Below are positions 1 to 5,844 of a DNA stretch of 5,844 nucleotides, one piece after another. The notes below the pieces were generated by a model, which ran no database searches, was not told the origin of the DNA, and saw only the letters and a list, made by a program, of their open reading frames with translations. The translations under genes and the position numbers were made by a program. Origin of the DNA: WHTB01 sp050699035 (GTDB lineage: Bacteria > Actinomycetota > Actinomycetes > Propionibacteriales > Nocardioidaceae); contig JBOHDE010000237.1 in the NCBI GenBank assembly GCA_050699035.1, positions 1-5,844 on the forward strand. The letters are read 5' to 3'. Position 1 is the stretch's first letter. Each line of letters begins with the position of its first letter.

Positions 1-11
1 GTTTTTCTGTT

Positions 12-761
12 ATGAAGAACAAGCCGTCGTACGCGATCGACTCCGTCGACCACGCCCTCCACCTCGCGCAGCTGCTGCAGCAGGAGGGCCCGATGCGGGT
101 CACCGACGCGGCCGAACGGCTCGGCGTCTCCCGGTCGACCGCGCACCGGCTGTTGGCGATGCTTGTGTACCGGGACTTCGCCGAGCAGGAGGACGACCGT
201 CGCTACCGCGCCGGCGACGTGCTCCGTCCGGCCGAGGCGACCGCGGCGCCGGTTCCGCTGCTGCGGCGTACGGCCCTCCCCCACCTGCACGCGCTGACCG
301 AGCGGGTGCAGGAGTCGACCAACCTGATGGTGCTGGCCGGGAACGAAGTGCGCTTTGTCGCCACGGTGGAGTGCCGGCAGACCCTGCGGGTCGGCGACCG
401 GGTCGGTCGGGCGCTGCCCGCGCACCTCACCTCGGGCGGCAAGGTCTTGCTGGCAGCCCTGTCGGCCGCCGAGCTCGCCAGCCTGTACGCCGAGTCCGAC
501 GACGTCGACCTGGCGCGGCTGCGACGACAGCTCGCGCTCGTCCGCAAGCGGGGGTTCGCGATCAACGACCAGCAGACGGAGGCCGGCCTCACCGCACTCG
601 GGATGGGCATCCGCGACACCGTCGGCCTGACCCGCGCTGCGCTGTCGATCGCGCTGCCCAGTGCGCGCTTCGAGCGCGACCAGGTCACCCGCTGGGTCAG
701 CGCGCTGGCCGACACCGTGGCCGCCGTCGAGCGCGACCTCGCCGCTCAGCACTCGGCCTAG
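12..761 (+). CDS. IclR-family transcriptional regulator
   Basis: This is a 249-residue DNA-binding regulator of the usual IclR length. Residues about 6-70 form the winged helix-turn-helix. The helix 'RVTDAAERLGVS' (29-40) is followed by the recognition helix 'RSTAHRLLAML' (41-51) and a wing ending in 'RYRAGDVL'. Residues about 84-243 form the effector-binding domain. They include the family signatures 'TSGGKVLLAAL' (140-150) and 'GFAINDQQTEAGLTALGMGI' (181-200), with C121 nearby in the ligand-domain strand. The family acts as dimers or tetramers that usually repress, and sometimes activate, catabolic genes in response to a small metabolite. The ATG at 12 gives a normal N-terminus, but the 11 bases before it (gtttttctgtt) hold no Shine-Dalgarno and no in-frame stop, so a start further left cannot be excluded. 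The gene converges on the GH42 gene and shares its stop region. Control of the neighbouring glycosidase genes is plausible but inferred from position only. Confidence 0.93.
   Translation: MKNKPSYAIDSVDHALHLAQLLQQEGPMRVTDAAERLGVSRSTAHRLLAMLVYRDFAEQEDDRRYRAGDVLRPAEATAAPVPLLRRTALPHLHALTERVQESTNLMVLAGNEVRFVATVECRQTLRVGDRVGRALPAHLTSGGKVLLAALSAAELASLYAESDDVDLARLRRQLALVRKRGFAINDQQTEAGLTALGMGIRDTVGLTRAALSIALPSARFERDQVTRWVSALADTVAAVERDLAAQHSA
758..761. other. CTAG shared by two convergent stop codons
   Basis: The palindrome CTAG provides the TAG stop of the IclR gene on the plus strand (759-761) and the TAG stop of the GH42 gene on the minus strand (758-760). The two genes thus overlap by four bases tail to tail with no intergenic space. 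Any transcription terminator must lie inside the coding sequence of the opposite gene, or transcripts overlap. Confidence 0.95.
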
Positions 762-2743
762 TCGTCGCCTCGTGCCCGGGCGTCCGCACTGTGGACGACC
801 GCTACTGCGCCGGCGGGTATCACGTCGTCGATGTCGACGGCAGCGTCGGTGAGGAGGTCGTGGCCGGCGGCGCCGATCGGCCGGGGCGAGTCATGGTGGT
901 TGATCACGAACGTGAACGCGTCCCGCCCCTGATACCGGGTGACCCGCTCGACGCCCTCCACCGGTGCCCAGTGCAGTCCTGACGCAGTGCACATCGCGGC
1001 CGCTAGGTGCCGCCAACCCTCGCCGGTGAGGTGCGTACCGACGTACCATGCCTCGCCGCTGCCGACCCGGTTGCGGGTGATGGCCGGCTCGCCGGCGAGC
1101 GGACCGGAGCTGAAGCGGCGCACGACGTCGGCGCCCTCGGTGATGATGTGCTCGGACCAGGTGTCGGCCGTCGAGCCGTCGTCCAGCTCGACTCCCGCGC
1201 CCTCGAGCAGCGGGTCGAACTCCTCGACGACGAGCCCGAGCAAGCTGCGCAGCAGCGCCGGGTAGCCGCCGAGGACCACCTGGTCGGATCGGTCGACGAT
1301 GCCGGAGAAGTAGGTGACCAGCGCCACGCCGCCGGACTCGACGTACTCCTGCAAAGGCGCGACCTCGGCGGGCGACAGGGCGTGCTGGCACGGCAGGATC
1401 GCCAGCGCGTATCCAGTCAGATCGGCACCGGGCGGCACGAAGTCGACGGTCACACCACCGTGCCAGAGGCCGGCGTACACGTCCTGCACGATGCGGCTGT
1501 GCTCGACGTCGGTCGATGGCAGCGCCTCGTTGGCCAGCAGCCAGCTGGACTCGAAGTCGAACATGATGGCGACCTGCGATCGTGGCGTCGAGCCGGCCAC
1601 CGACGCCAGACGTGCGACGTGCCGACCGAGCTCGACAGTGTTGCTCCAGATCCGGCTGTTCGTCCCGCCGTGCGGAAGCATCGCGCTGTGGAACTTCTCC
1701 GCGCCGCCCCGCGAGGCCCGCCACTGGAAGAACAGCACGCCGTCAGCCCCCCGCGCGACGTGCTGGACACTGTTGCGCAGCATCTCCCCCGGCCTCTTCG
1801 CCCGGTTGCGAGGCTGCCAGTTCACCGCGCCGGTCGAGTGCTCCATCAAGATCCACGGCTTGTTACCGGCCAGCCCGCGGGTGAGGTCCGCGCTCCTGGC
1901 GAGCTCGATGTGTGCCTCCGGGTCGGCCGCGTCGATGTAGTGGTCGTTGCTGACGATGTCGACCTCGCGCGCCCATCTCCAGTAGTCAAGCCTGTCGAAG
2001 CCGAGCATCACGAGGAAGTTCGTGGTCACCGGCACGCCAGGCGCCAGCGCGTGCAGGAGGTCGCGTTCGGCGACGAAGCAAGACAGCAGAGCGTCGGAGG
2101 AGAAACGCTTGAAATCGAGAACCTGTGACGGGTTGTTGAACGTCGGCGTCACCCGCGGCGGCAGGACCTGCTCGAAGTCGGTCAGGTGCTGCGACCAGAA
2201 CCGTGTCGACCACGCCTCGTTGACGGCGTCGATCGAGTCGTACGTGGCGCGCAACCACCGCCGGAAGTCCGCTGCGGTCGTGTCGCAGTAGCAATGTGCG
2301 TTGTGGCAGCCGTACTCGTTCCCCGCATGCCACATCGCCAGGGCGGGGTGACCGGCGTAGCGGGTGGCCAGCTGTCGCACGAGTAGCGCGGCGCGTTCTC
2401 TGTACACCGGCGAGCTCGGGCACCAGGCCTGGCGGCTCCCCGCCCACAGCCGACGGCCGTCTCGGTCGACCGGGAGAATCTCCGGGTGCTGGTACGTGAG
2501 CCAGGCCGGCGGCGATGCTGTGCCGGTGGCGAGGTCCACCGCGATCTCGTGCTGTGCGAGCAGATCCAGCACCTCGTCGAGCCAGCCGAACTCGAACGTG
2601 TCGGGTGCCGGCTCGAGCAGGCCCCAGGAGAAGACCCCCACCGTCACCATGGTGACCCCGGCCTCTGCCATCAGCCGGACGTCCTCGAGCCAGGTGTCTC
2701 GAGGCCATTGCTCGGGGTAGTAGTCGCCGCCGAACGCGATCAC
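758..2743 (-). CDS. GH42 beta-galactosidase, cytosolic type
   Basis: This 661-residue protein has the usual GH42 length. The family hydrolyses terminal beta-D-galactosides with retention of configuration, usually as a trimer. The start 'FGGDYYPEQWP' (4-14) is the typical GH42 opening. Residues 1 to about 380 are the TIM barrel. The expected acid/base is E143 in 'WHAGNEYGCHN' and the expected nucleophile is E301 in 'ILMEHSTGAVNWQP'. Residues about 388-590 are the GATase-like trimerisation domain, with 'VAIMFDFESSW' near its start, and about 598-655 is the small C-terminal beta domain. C108, C146, C151 and C153 lie where many GH42 enzymes bind structural zinc, but the final Cys of the usual CxCxxC is T156. 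There is no signal peptide, so it should act in the cytoplasm on imported oligosaccharides. The GTG start overlaps the TGA of the upstream propeller gene and no Shine-Dalgarno precedes it ('gtgcctctctc' then GTG), which suggests translational coupling. The natural substrate (lactose, galacto-oligosaccharide, arabinogalactan fragments or other) cannot be told from sequence. Confidence 0.96.
   Translation of the reverse strand: MIAFGGDYYPEQWPRDTWLEDVRLMAEAGVTMVTVGVFSWGLLEPAPDTFEFGWLDEVLDLLAQHEIAVDLATGTASPPAWLTYQHPEILPVDRDGRRLWAGSRQAWCPSSPVYRERAALLVRQLATRYAGHPALAMWHAGNEYGCHNAHCYCDTTAADFRRWLRATYDSIDAVNEAWSTRFWSQHLTDFEQVLPPRVTPTFNNPSQVLDFKRFSSDALLSCFVAERDLLHALAPGVPVTTNFLVMLGFDRLDYWRWAREVDIVSNDHYIDAADPEAHIELARSADLTRGLAGNKPWILMEHSTGAVNWQPRNRAKRPGEMLRNSVQHVARGADGVLFFQWRASRGGAEKFHSAMLPHGGTNSRIWSNTVELGRHVARLASVAGSTPRSQVAIMFDFESSWLLANEALPSTDVEHSRIVQDVYAGLWHGGVTVDFVPPGADLTGYALAILPCQHALSPAEVAPLQEYVESGGVALVTYFSGIVDRSDQVVLGGYPALLRSLLGLVVEEFDPLLEGAGVELDDGSTADTWSEHIITEGADVVRRFSSGPLAGEPAITRNRVGSGEAWYVGTHLTGEGWRHLAAAMCTASGLHWAPVEGVERVTRYQGRDAFTFVINHHDSPRPIGAAGHDLLTDAAVDIDDVIPAGAVAVVHSADARARGDD
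2740..2743 (-). other. GTGA stop/start overlap of propeller and GH42 genes
   Basis: Read on the minus strand, the four bases GTGA contain both the GTG start of the GH42 gene and the TGA stop of the propeller gene. The stretch just upstream (2744-2760) is pyrimidine-rich and has no GGAGG-like site. GH42 translation therefore probably relies on ribosomes finishing the propeller protein. The overlap is seen directly; coupling is inferred. Confidence 0.85.
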
Positions 2744-5082
2744 GAGAGAGGCACGATCTGCACGTCGTCGTAGGCATGCTCCATATTGCCGACGTCGACG
2801 GGATCCAGGCCGGTCTCCGCCCTGAAGCCGATGAACCGGTCCACCTCGGCAAGCCGCTCACTCGTGCTGCCCATGATGGTGCCGTTCAGGCTCACGGTGG
2901 TCTCGGTGGTCGTGCTCTCGATGGTGATCGACATCCACTGCTTGTTCGGGATGAACGGGCCCGCTGTTCCGACCTCGACCCAGGACGTGCCGTTCCACGC
3001 TCGGACCTTCATGCGGTTGTTGGCCGAGTCCGGTGCGAAGTGCAGACGGACGGCGGTCACCTCGTCGCCGTTCTCGTCGATGCCGCGGATGTCCCAGATC
3101 GCCCCGGTCCCGTAGCCCCAGCCCTCGTATCCGAACGAGAGGTGTTGCGAGCGAGCCGGCGTGTTGGCGGGGAAGGTCGCGCTGGCCCTGGCCGCCTGGT
3201 CGGCGTCGACGAGCACCATGTGGCTGGTGGAGTGGTCGAAGCCGGGAATGATCTTGTCGGCGTCGGTGACGTGGGCGTACCGGGTGTCCTTCAGCGTTCT
3301 AGGCGTGCCGTTGAACGGGTCGTTCTCGAAGGTGAGCAGGTCCTTCGCGAAGAGCTCCAGCTCGGTGACCGCGGTCAGCGGTGCACCATCGGCGGGGCTG
3401 ATTCGCACATACTTCGCCCGAACCGGATCGATATCGTCGTAGCGCATCGCGTAGTCGGTGCGCACACCCGTCCGCACCACCGGCACACCCCAGGACCGCC
3501 CGTTCTCGGACACCTGGATGGTGGCGCTGTTCGCCTCACCCCGAGCCATCATGAGACCGATGCGTTCGAGGGTGTAGACGCGGTCCAGCTCGACGGTCAG
3601 TCGCTGAGGCTCCGCGAGACGGGCGGCCGCACGATATTCAGAGCTGCCGTCGACGGCGCCCTCGATCCGCTGTTCGGCGAACCTGTCGTCGGCGGGCACG
3701 ACCTTCCCAGTGAGCTTGACGATGCCGTCGCGCACCTTGGTGGCCAGGTCGAGACGACCAACACCTGGCCCCACGGCGTCGACCTTCCGGGTCCAGATCT
3801 TGTTGTCGTGGCCGTACTCGCGGCACCACCAGATGTTGTGGCACGTGTCACCGAAGGCGAGCGAGGAACTGCTGTCGAGCTGGACCAGGTCCATGTTGCC
3901 GCTGCTTCCCATCCATCGTCGCAGTGGATCCGCGCCGGGATGACGGGAGTAGATCGTCTCGCCGGTGTCCCAGGTGCGCCCGGTGCCGTCGAGGGACACC
4001 ACCACGTTGTTGTCGGGCCTGCCGTAGCTCATCAGCAGCTGACCGTTGGGCTGAAGGACCAGCTTCGGCATGATGCCGTTGTTGGGCATGTCGGCCGGCG
4101 GGACGTACGGCTTCGGCTGCTCCCACGTCATCCCGTCGTCGTCGGAGAAGGCCACCGTCAACGGCATCGCCGGGGGTCTGGGGACCGACTCGCAGCCGCG
4201 CATGACGGCGATCAGCCGACCGTCTCCGGTCCGGGCCATGCCCAGTTCGTTGGTGCAGAACGTCGAGCCCGCATTGACGGCCGAACGCTGCCGGAACGTC
4301 TGTCCGCCGTCGGTGGACTCGAAGACCAGGCTGTACCCCTTGGTGACCCCGTTGATCGTTCCGTGGCCGTAGCCGCCCATCAGGATCGTGCCGTCGGGTA
4401 GCTCGACCAGGTCTCTGTGCACGCGGTACCAGCTGAGCCTCCACTTGTTCTCGATCAGCGGCGCGGTCCATTTCGTCCACGACCTGGCCAGATCCGTCGA
4501 TCGCGCCATCGGCAGGCCGATCCTGTTCGGCGCCGGCGCGGTGGTCGGGACGAAGCTTGCCGACAACACCGAGCCGTCGCGCAGCCGAGTGGTACCGACC
4601 ATCGTGAACTGCGGCGGAAGGGCCGTGTACGGGGCGAACACCTGACCGTCCTCTTCGGCGACCGCCGCGCCGTTGTTCAGCGTGGCAGTGGAGGTGTCCT
4701 CATTCCTGGCCCACGACGTCACGACCTTCTTGACCCTTCGGCCGTCGACGACGTGGTCGATGGAGAACGCCTGCGGGTTCGCGCCCAGCTCACCGGGACC
4801 GGGCGCCCAGGGGTACCACATCGCGCCCGCCGACAGCGACGGGGCGTCACCCGAGGCTCCGTCGACAAGCGGAGCCGGTGCGGCCGATGCCGAACCAGCT
4901 CGGCTGGGCGATGCCGCCGGGGCGGCCGTTGCCGATCCCCCTGTGCCGAAAGGCGCGAGGGCGAACCCGATCAGGATCCCCACACCGACGCTTGCTGCCA
5001 CCACGCCTGCTCTCGCTCCCGATGCGCTGAAGCCGCGCACCGCGCGAGCGCCTCGGCTGTCGTGCGGGTTCGCGCTCTGCAC
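2740..5082 (-). CDS. secreted BNR/sialidase-type propeller protein with F5/8C and jelly-roll domains
   Basis: This 780-residue protein starts with a signal sequence: a basic n-region (R11, R14, R16, R24), a hydrophobic core at about 25-45, then an Ala/Pro/Ser-rich linker to about 85 with a likely cleavage site near 'ATAAPA' (51-56). Residues about 88-435 form a propeller with Asp-box motifs at 195-202 (degenerate), 256-263, 313-320 ('SDDDGMTW') and 363-371. E279 and R295 ('NELGMARTGDGRLIAVMRG') and R355 ('LLMSYGRP') resemble the Glu and two Arg positions of GH33 sialidases. No F/YRIP motif is visible, and the segment where the catalytic Tyr is expected reads 'SSGNMDLVQL' (393-402). C276/C297 and C414/C420 could form disulfides. 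Residues about 465-580 resemble an F5/8 type C (CBM32-like) domain ('LERIGLMMARGEANSATIQVS', 'KYVRIS'). Residues about 582-778 resemble a LamG/concanavalin-type jelly roll ('LTFENDPF', 'VSLNGTIMGS'). The family name 'exo-alpha-sialidase' would be the default annotation, but another exo-glycosidase or a binding-only role is possible. The GTG at 5082 is chosen because AGAGGAG sits six bases upstream and no ATG, GTG or TTG precedes it in frame within the gap. Confidence 0.88.
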   Translation of the reverse strand: MQSANPHDSRGARAVRGFSASGARAGVVAASVGVGILIGFALAPFGTGGSATAAPAASPSRAGSASAAPAPLVDGASGDAPSLSAGAMWYPWAPGPGELGANPQAFSIDHVVDGRRVKKVVTSWARNEDTSTATLNNGAAVAEEDGQVFAPYTALPPQFTMVGTTRLRDGSVLSASFVPTTAPAPNRIGLPMARSTDLARSWTKWTAPLIENKWRLSWYRVHRDLVELPDGTILMGGYGHGTINGVTKGYSLVFESTDGGQTFRQRSAVNAGSTFCTNELGMARTGDGRLIAVMRGCESVPRPPAMPLTVAFSDDDGMTWEQPKPYVPPADMPNNGIMPKLVLQPNGQLLMSYGRPDNNVVVSLDGTGRTWDTGETIYSRHPGADPLRRWMGSSGNMDLVQLDSSSSLAFGDTCHNIWWCREYGHDNKIWTRKVDAVGPGVGRLDLATKVRDGIVKLTGKVVPADDRFAEQRIEGAVDGSSEYRAAARLAEPQRLTVELDRVYTLERIGLMMARGEANSATIQVSENGRSWGVPVVRTGVRTDYAMRYDDIDPVRAKYVRISPADGAPLTAVTELELFAKDLLTFENDPFNGTPRTLKDTRYAHVTDADKIIPGFDHSTSHMVLVDADQAARASATFPANTPARSQHLSFGYEGWGYGTGAIWDIRGIDENGDEVTAVRLHFAPDSANNRMKVRAWNGTSWVEVGTAGPFIPNKQWMSITIESTTTETTVSLNGTIMGSTSERLAEVDRFIGFRAETGLDPVDVGNMEHAYDDVQIVPLS

Positions 5083-5088
5083 AGTCGG

Positions 5089-5095
5089 CTCCTCT
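5089..5095 (-). promoter_or_regulatory. ribosome binding site of the propeller gene
   Basis: On the minus strand AGAGGAG is followed by a six-base spacer and the GTG at 5082. It is a strong Shine-Dalgarno match at good spacing and fixes the GTG as start. It is also the only strong site found for the two-gene unit, because the GH42 gene lacks one. Confidence 0.8.
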
Positions 5096-5162
5096 GCCCT
5101 CGTCGGATGCCGGAGCTCAGCGCATCGGCGCAGTGCCGGGTGACACGAATCATGAAATGCTG

Positions 5163-5188
5163 TTTTGTAATCAGATCGCTTCGCAAAA
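5163..5188. promoter_or_regulatory. possible operator: TTTTG-N16-CAAAA inverted repeat over the -10 region
   Basis: TTTTG at 5163-5167 and CAAAA at 5184-5188 form an inverted repeat with a 16-base centre, covering the -10 box and the predicted transcription start. A regulator bound here would block RNA polymerase. In addition AATCA occurs at 5148 and again at 5169, exactly 21 bases apart. That is the two-turn spacing of AraC-type half-sites, though five bases is a weak match. The sequences are seen; their use as an operator by the IclR or AraC protein is conjecture. Confidence 0.25.
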
Positions 5189-5213
5189 TAGCAGCGCGCC
5201 CGACGGCGGTCAA
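5185..5213 (-). promoter_or_regulatory. sigma70-type promoter for the propeller-GH42 unit
   Basis: On the minus strand a -35 box TTGACC (5208-5213, five of six consensus bases) is followed by a 17-base spacer and a -10 box TATTTT (5185-5190, four of six). The expected transcription start is near 5178, giving a leader of about 95 bases before the GTG. It lies in the only AT-rich patch of the gap between the AraC and propeller genes. In this GC-rich genome such a pair at ideal spacing is unlikely to be chance. Its presence suggests the enzyme genes can be transcribed separately from the AraC gene. Confidence 0.65.
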
Positions 5214-5238
5214 CACATGCACACCTGGTCCCGCCCGG

Positions 5239-5844
5239 TCAGGAGCGCCCGGTATCGCCGCGCAGGTAGTGGTCGCGGAACAAGCTCGGCGCTACGCCGA
5301 CGTGCTTGGTGAAGAGCCGGGTGAAGTACGCCGGGTCGTCGTACCCGACCCGGGCGGCGACCCGGGCAACAGGTAGGTTGGTCTGCGCGAGGAGGGACTT
5401 GGCCTGACTGAGACGGGTCTGCACAAGAATCTCCTTCGGCGACCCGCCGGTCGCGCGCCGGACGATCGCTCGCAGCTCAACGACGCTGATGTTCAGCGCG
5501 ACGGCATGCTGGCCGATGTCGCGGTGCAGGGCGGCGTCACGCCGCAGCGACGTGAGCACGGCGGCAGCGCGGGTGGCCGGCCGCTGCTCGCCGAGCCGGT
5601 GCACGGTGGCGATCAGCTGGTGGACGAGCGCGGCCGCGACGGAATCGCCTTGCGGGCTACCGGTGTTCGCCGCATCGCGGAGCTGTGCGAACACCCGCAG
5701 CACCGGGTCCGTCGCACTCATCTCGATGACCGGTTCGTCGGTCGGGAGCAGGCCGAGGTCGGCGTACCTGGTCGTGTCGAGGCCGTTGAATAGCACCCAC
5801 CGCTCGGACCATCCGGTGCCGCCGGGTCGATAGGAATGGGGAAC
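5239..5844 (-). CDS. AraC-family transcriptional regulator, N-terminus outside window
   Basis: The stop is at 5239-5241 and the frame stays open to the right edge, giving 201 visible residues. The double helix-turn-helix DNA-binding domain lies at about 5263-5538. The first HTH is 'DIGQHAVALNISVVELRAIV', followed by 'GGSPKEILVQTRLSQAKSLL'. The second HTH is 'LPVARVAARVGYDDPAYFTR' and the typical end is 'LFTKHVGVAPSLFRDHY'. Upstream of an in-frame GTG at 5796 the translation continues as 'PHSYRPGGTGWSERW', which fits the end of the cupin-like sensor domain of sugar-responsive AraC proteins ('W..rWv.F.G'). The GTG is therefore almost certainly internal and the real start lies beyond 5844. The family usually activates carbohydrate genes when a sugar binds the N-terminal domain. 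It sits upstream of, and in the same direction as, the propeller and GH42 genes, so these are the obvious candidate targets. That link is inferred. Confidence 0.9.
   Translation of the reverse strand, partial: VPHSYRPGGTGWSERWVLFNGLDTTRYADLGLLPTDEPVIEMSATDPVLRVFAQLRDAANTGSPQGDSVAAALVHQLIATVHRLGEQRPATRAAAVLTSLRRDAALHRDIGQHAVALNISVVELRAIVRRATGGSPKEILVQTRLSQAKSLLAQTNLPVARVAARVGYDDPAYFTRLFTKHVGVAPSLFRDHYLRGDTGRS

Larger units (their letters stand above)
5083..5238. other. 156-bp gap between AraC and propeller genes
   Basis: This is the only true intergenic region in the window. It carries the predicted promoter, the possible operator and the ribosome binding site of the propeller gene. The leader part also contains a short inverted repeat GATGC (5106-5110) and GCATC (5122-5126) with an 11-base loop, which could fold in the mRNA but is weak. 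No clear rho-independent terminator (GC stem plus T run) follows the AraC stop, so readthrough from the AraC gene into the enzyme genes is possible. Confidence 0.7.

Noticed and set aside
1..11. T-rich start of the window as a promoter or T-tract
   Set aside because: Only 11 bases are visible before the IclR ATG, too few to call a promoter element or the end of a terminator.
203..715. Minus-strand 170-codon open frame opposite the IclR gene
   Set aside because: It is antisense to conserved IclR domains, with a composition typical of shadow frames.
1007..2128. A 373-codon plus-strand open frame opposite the GH42 gene
   Set aside because: It overlaps the catalytic core of a well-recognised enzyme and has no family-like motif or start signal. 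It is a by-product of codon bias.
2776..4401. A 541-codon open frame on the plus strand opposite the propeller gene
   Set aside because: Its translation is low-complexity, rich in Arg, Val, Gly and His, with no domain features, as expected for the antisense of a high-GC gene. The minus strand gene has clear domains and a ribosome binding site.
4971..5222. An open frame (83 codons, with an internal ATG at 5151-5153) running from the leader into the propeller gene
   Set aside because: The ATG lacks a Shine-Dalgarno, the translation is Arg/Ala-rich with no pattern, and it continues out of frame through the signal-peptide region. A leader peptide role has no support.
5220..5245. Possible terminator after the AraC stop (CCTG/CAGG arms)
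   Set aside because: The arms are only four bases, the loop is long and there is no T run. It is not convincing as an intrinsic terminator.

Overview
The window is GC-rich, compactly coded DNA typical of a high-GC actinobacterium. The evidence is heavy G/C use at third codon positions, GTG starts, long antisense open frames, and an actinobacterial-looking GH42 active site. No RNA gene, mobile element, CRISPR array or long repeat is visible. The genus cannot be fixed from the sequence.

Layout from left to right. An IclR-family regulator lies on the plus strand (12-761). It meets tail to tail a minus-strand unit read from right to left. That unit is an AraC-family regulator (5239 to the right edge, N-terminus cut off by the window), a 156-bp gap with a good sigma70-type promoter, a secreted six-bladed-propeller (sialidase/BNR-type) protein carrying an F5/8C-like and a jelly-roll domain (2740-5082), and a cytosolic-type GH42 beta-galactosidase (758-2743). 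The propeller gene and the GH42 gene overlap by 4 bases (GTGA). GH42 and IclR share their stop codons inside one CTAG.

Reading of the locus (inference): this looks like a small glycan-use cassette. The exported, multi-domain propeller protein would bind and trim a complex glycan outside the cell. The GH42 enzyme, which has no signal peptide, would cleave beta-galactosides that enter the cell. The two enzymes are made from one promoter and appear translationally coupled. The AraC- and IclR-family proteins on either side are the likely local controls. No transporter and no sialic-acid catabolism gene is present in the window.

The least explained item is the propeller protein. It has four Asp-box motifs and some Arg/Glu positions like those of sialidases. 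By eye, however, it lacks the F/YRIP motif and the usual catalytic tyrosine segment, so 'sialidase' should be read as a fold name and not as a proven activity. I see no clearly new system here; the region is a regulated carbohydrate-use locus with some unusual junctions.
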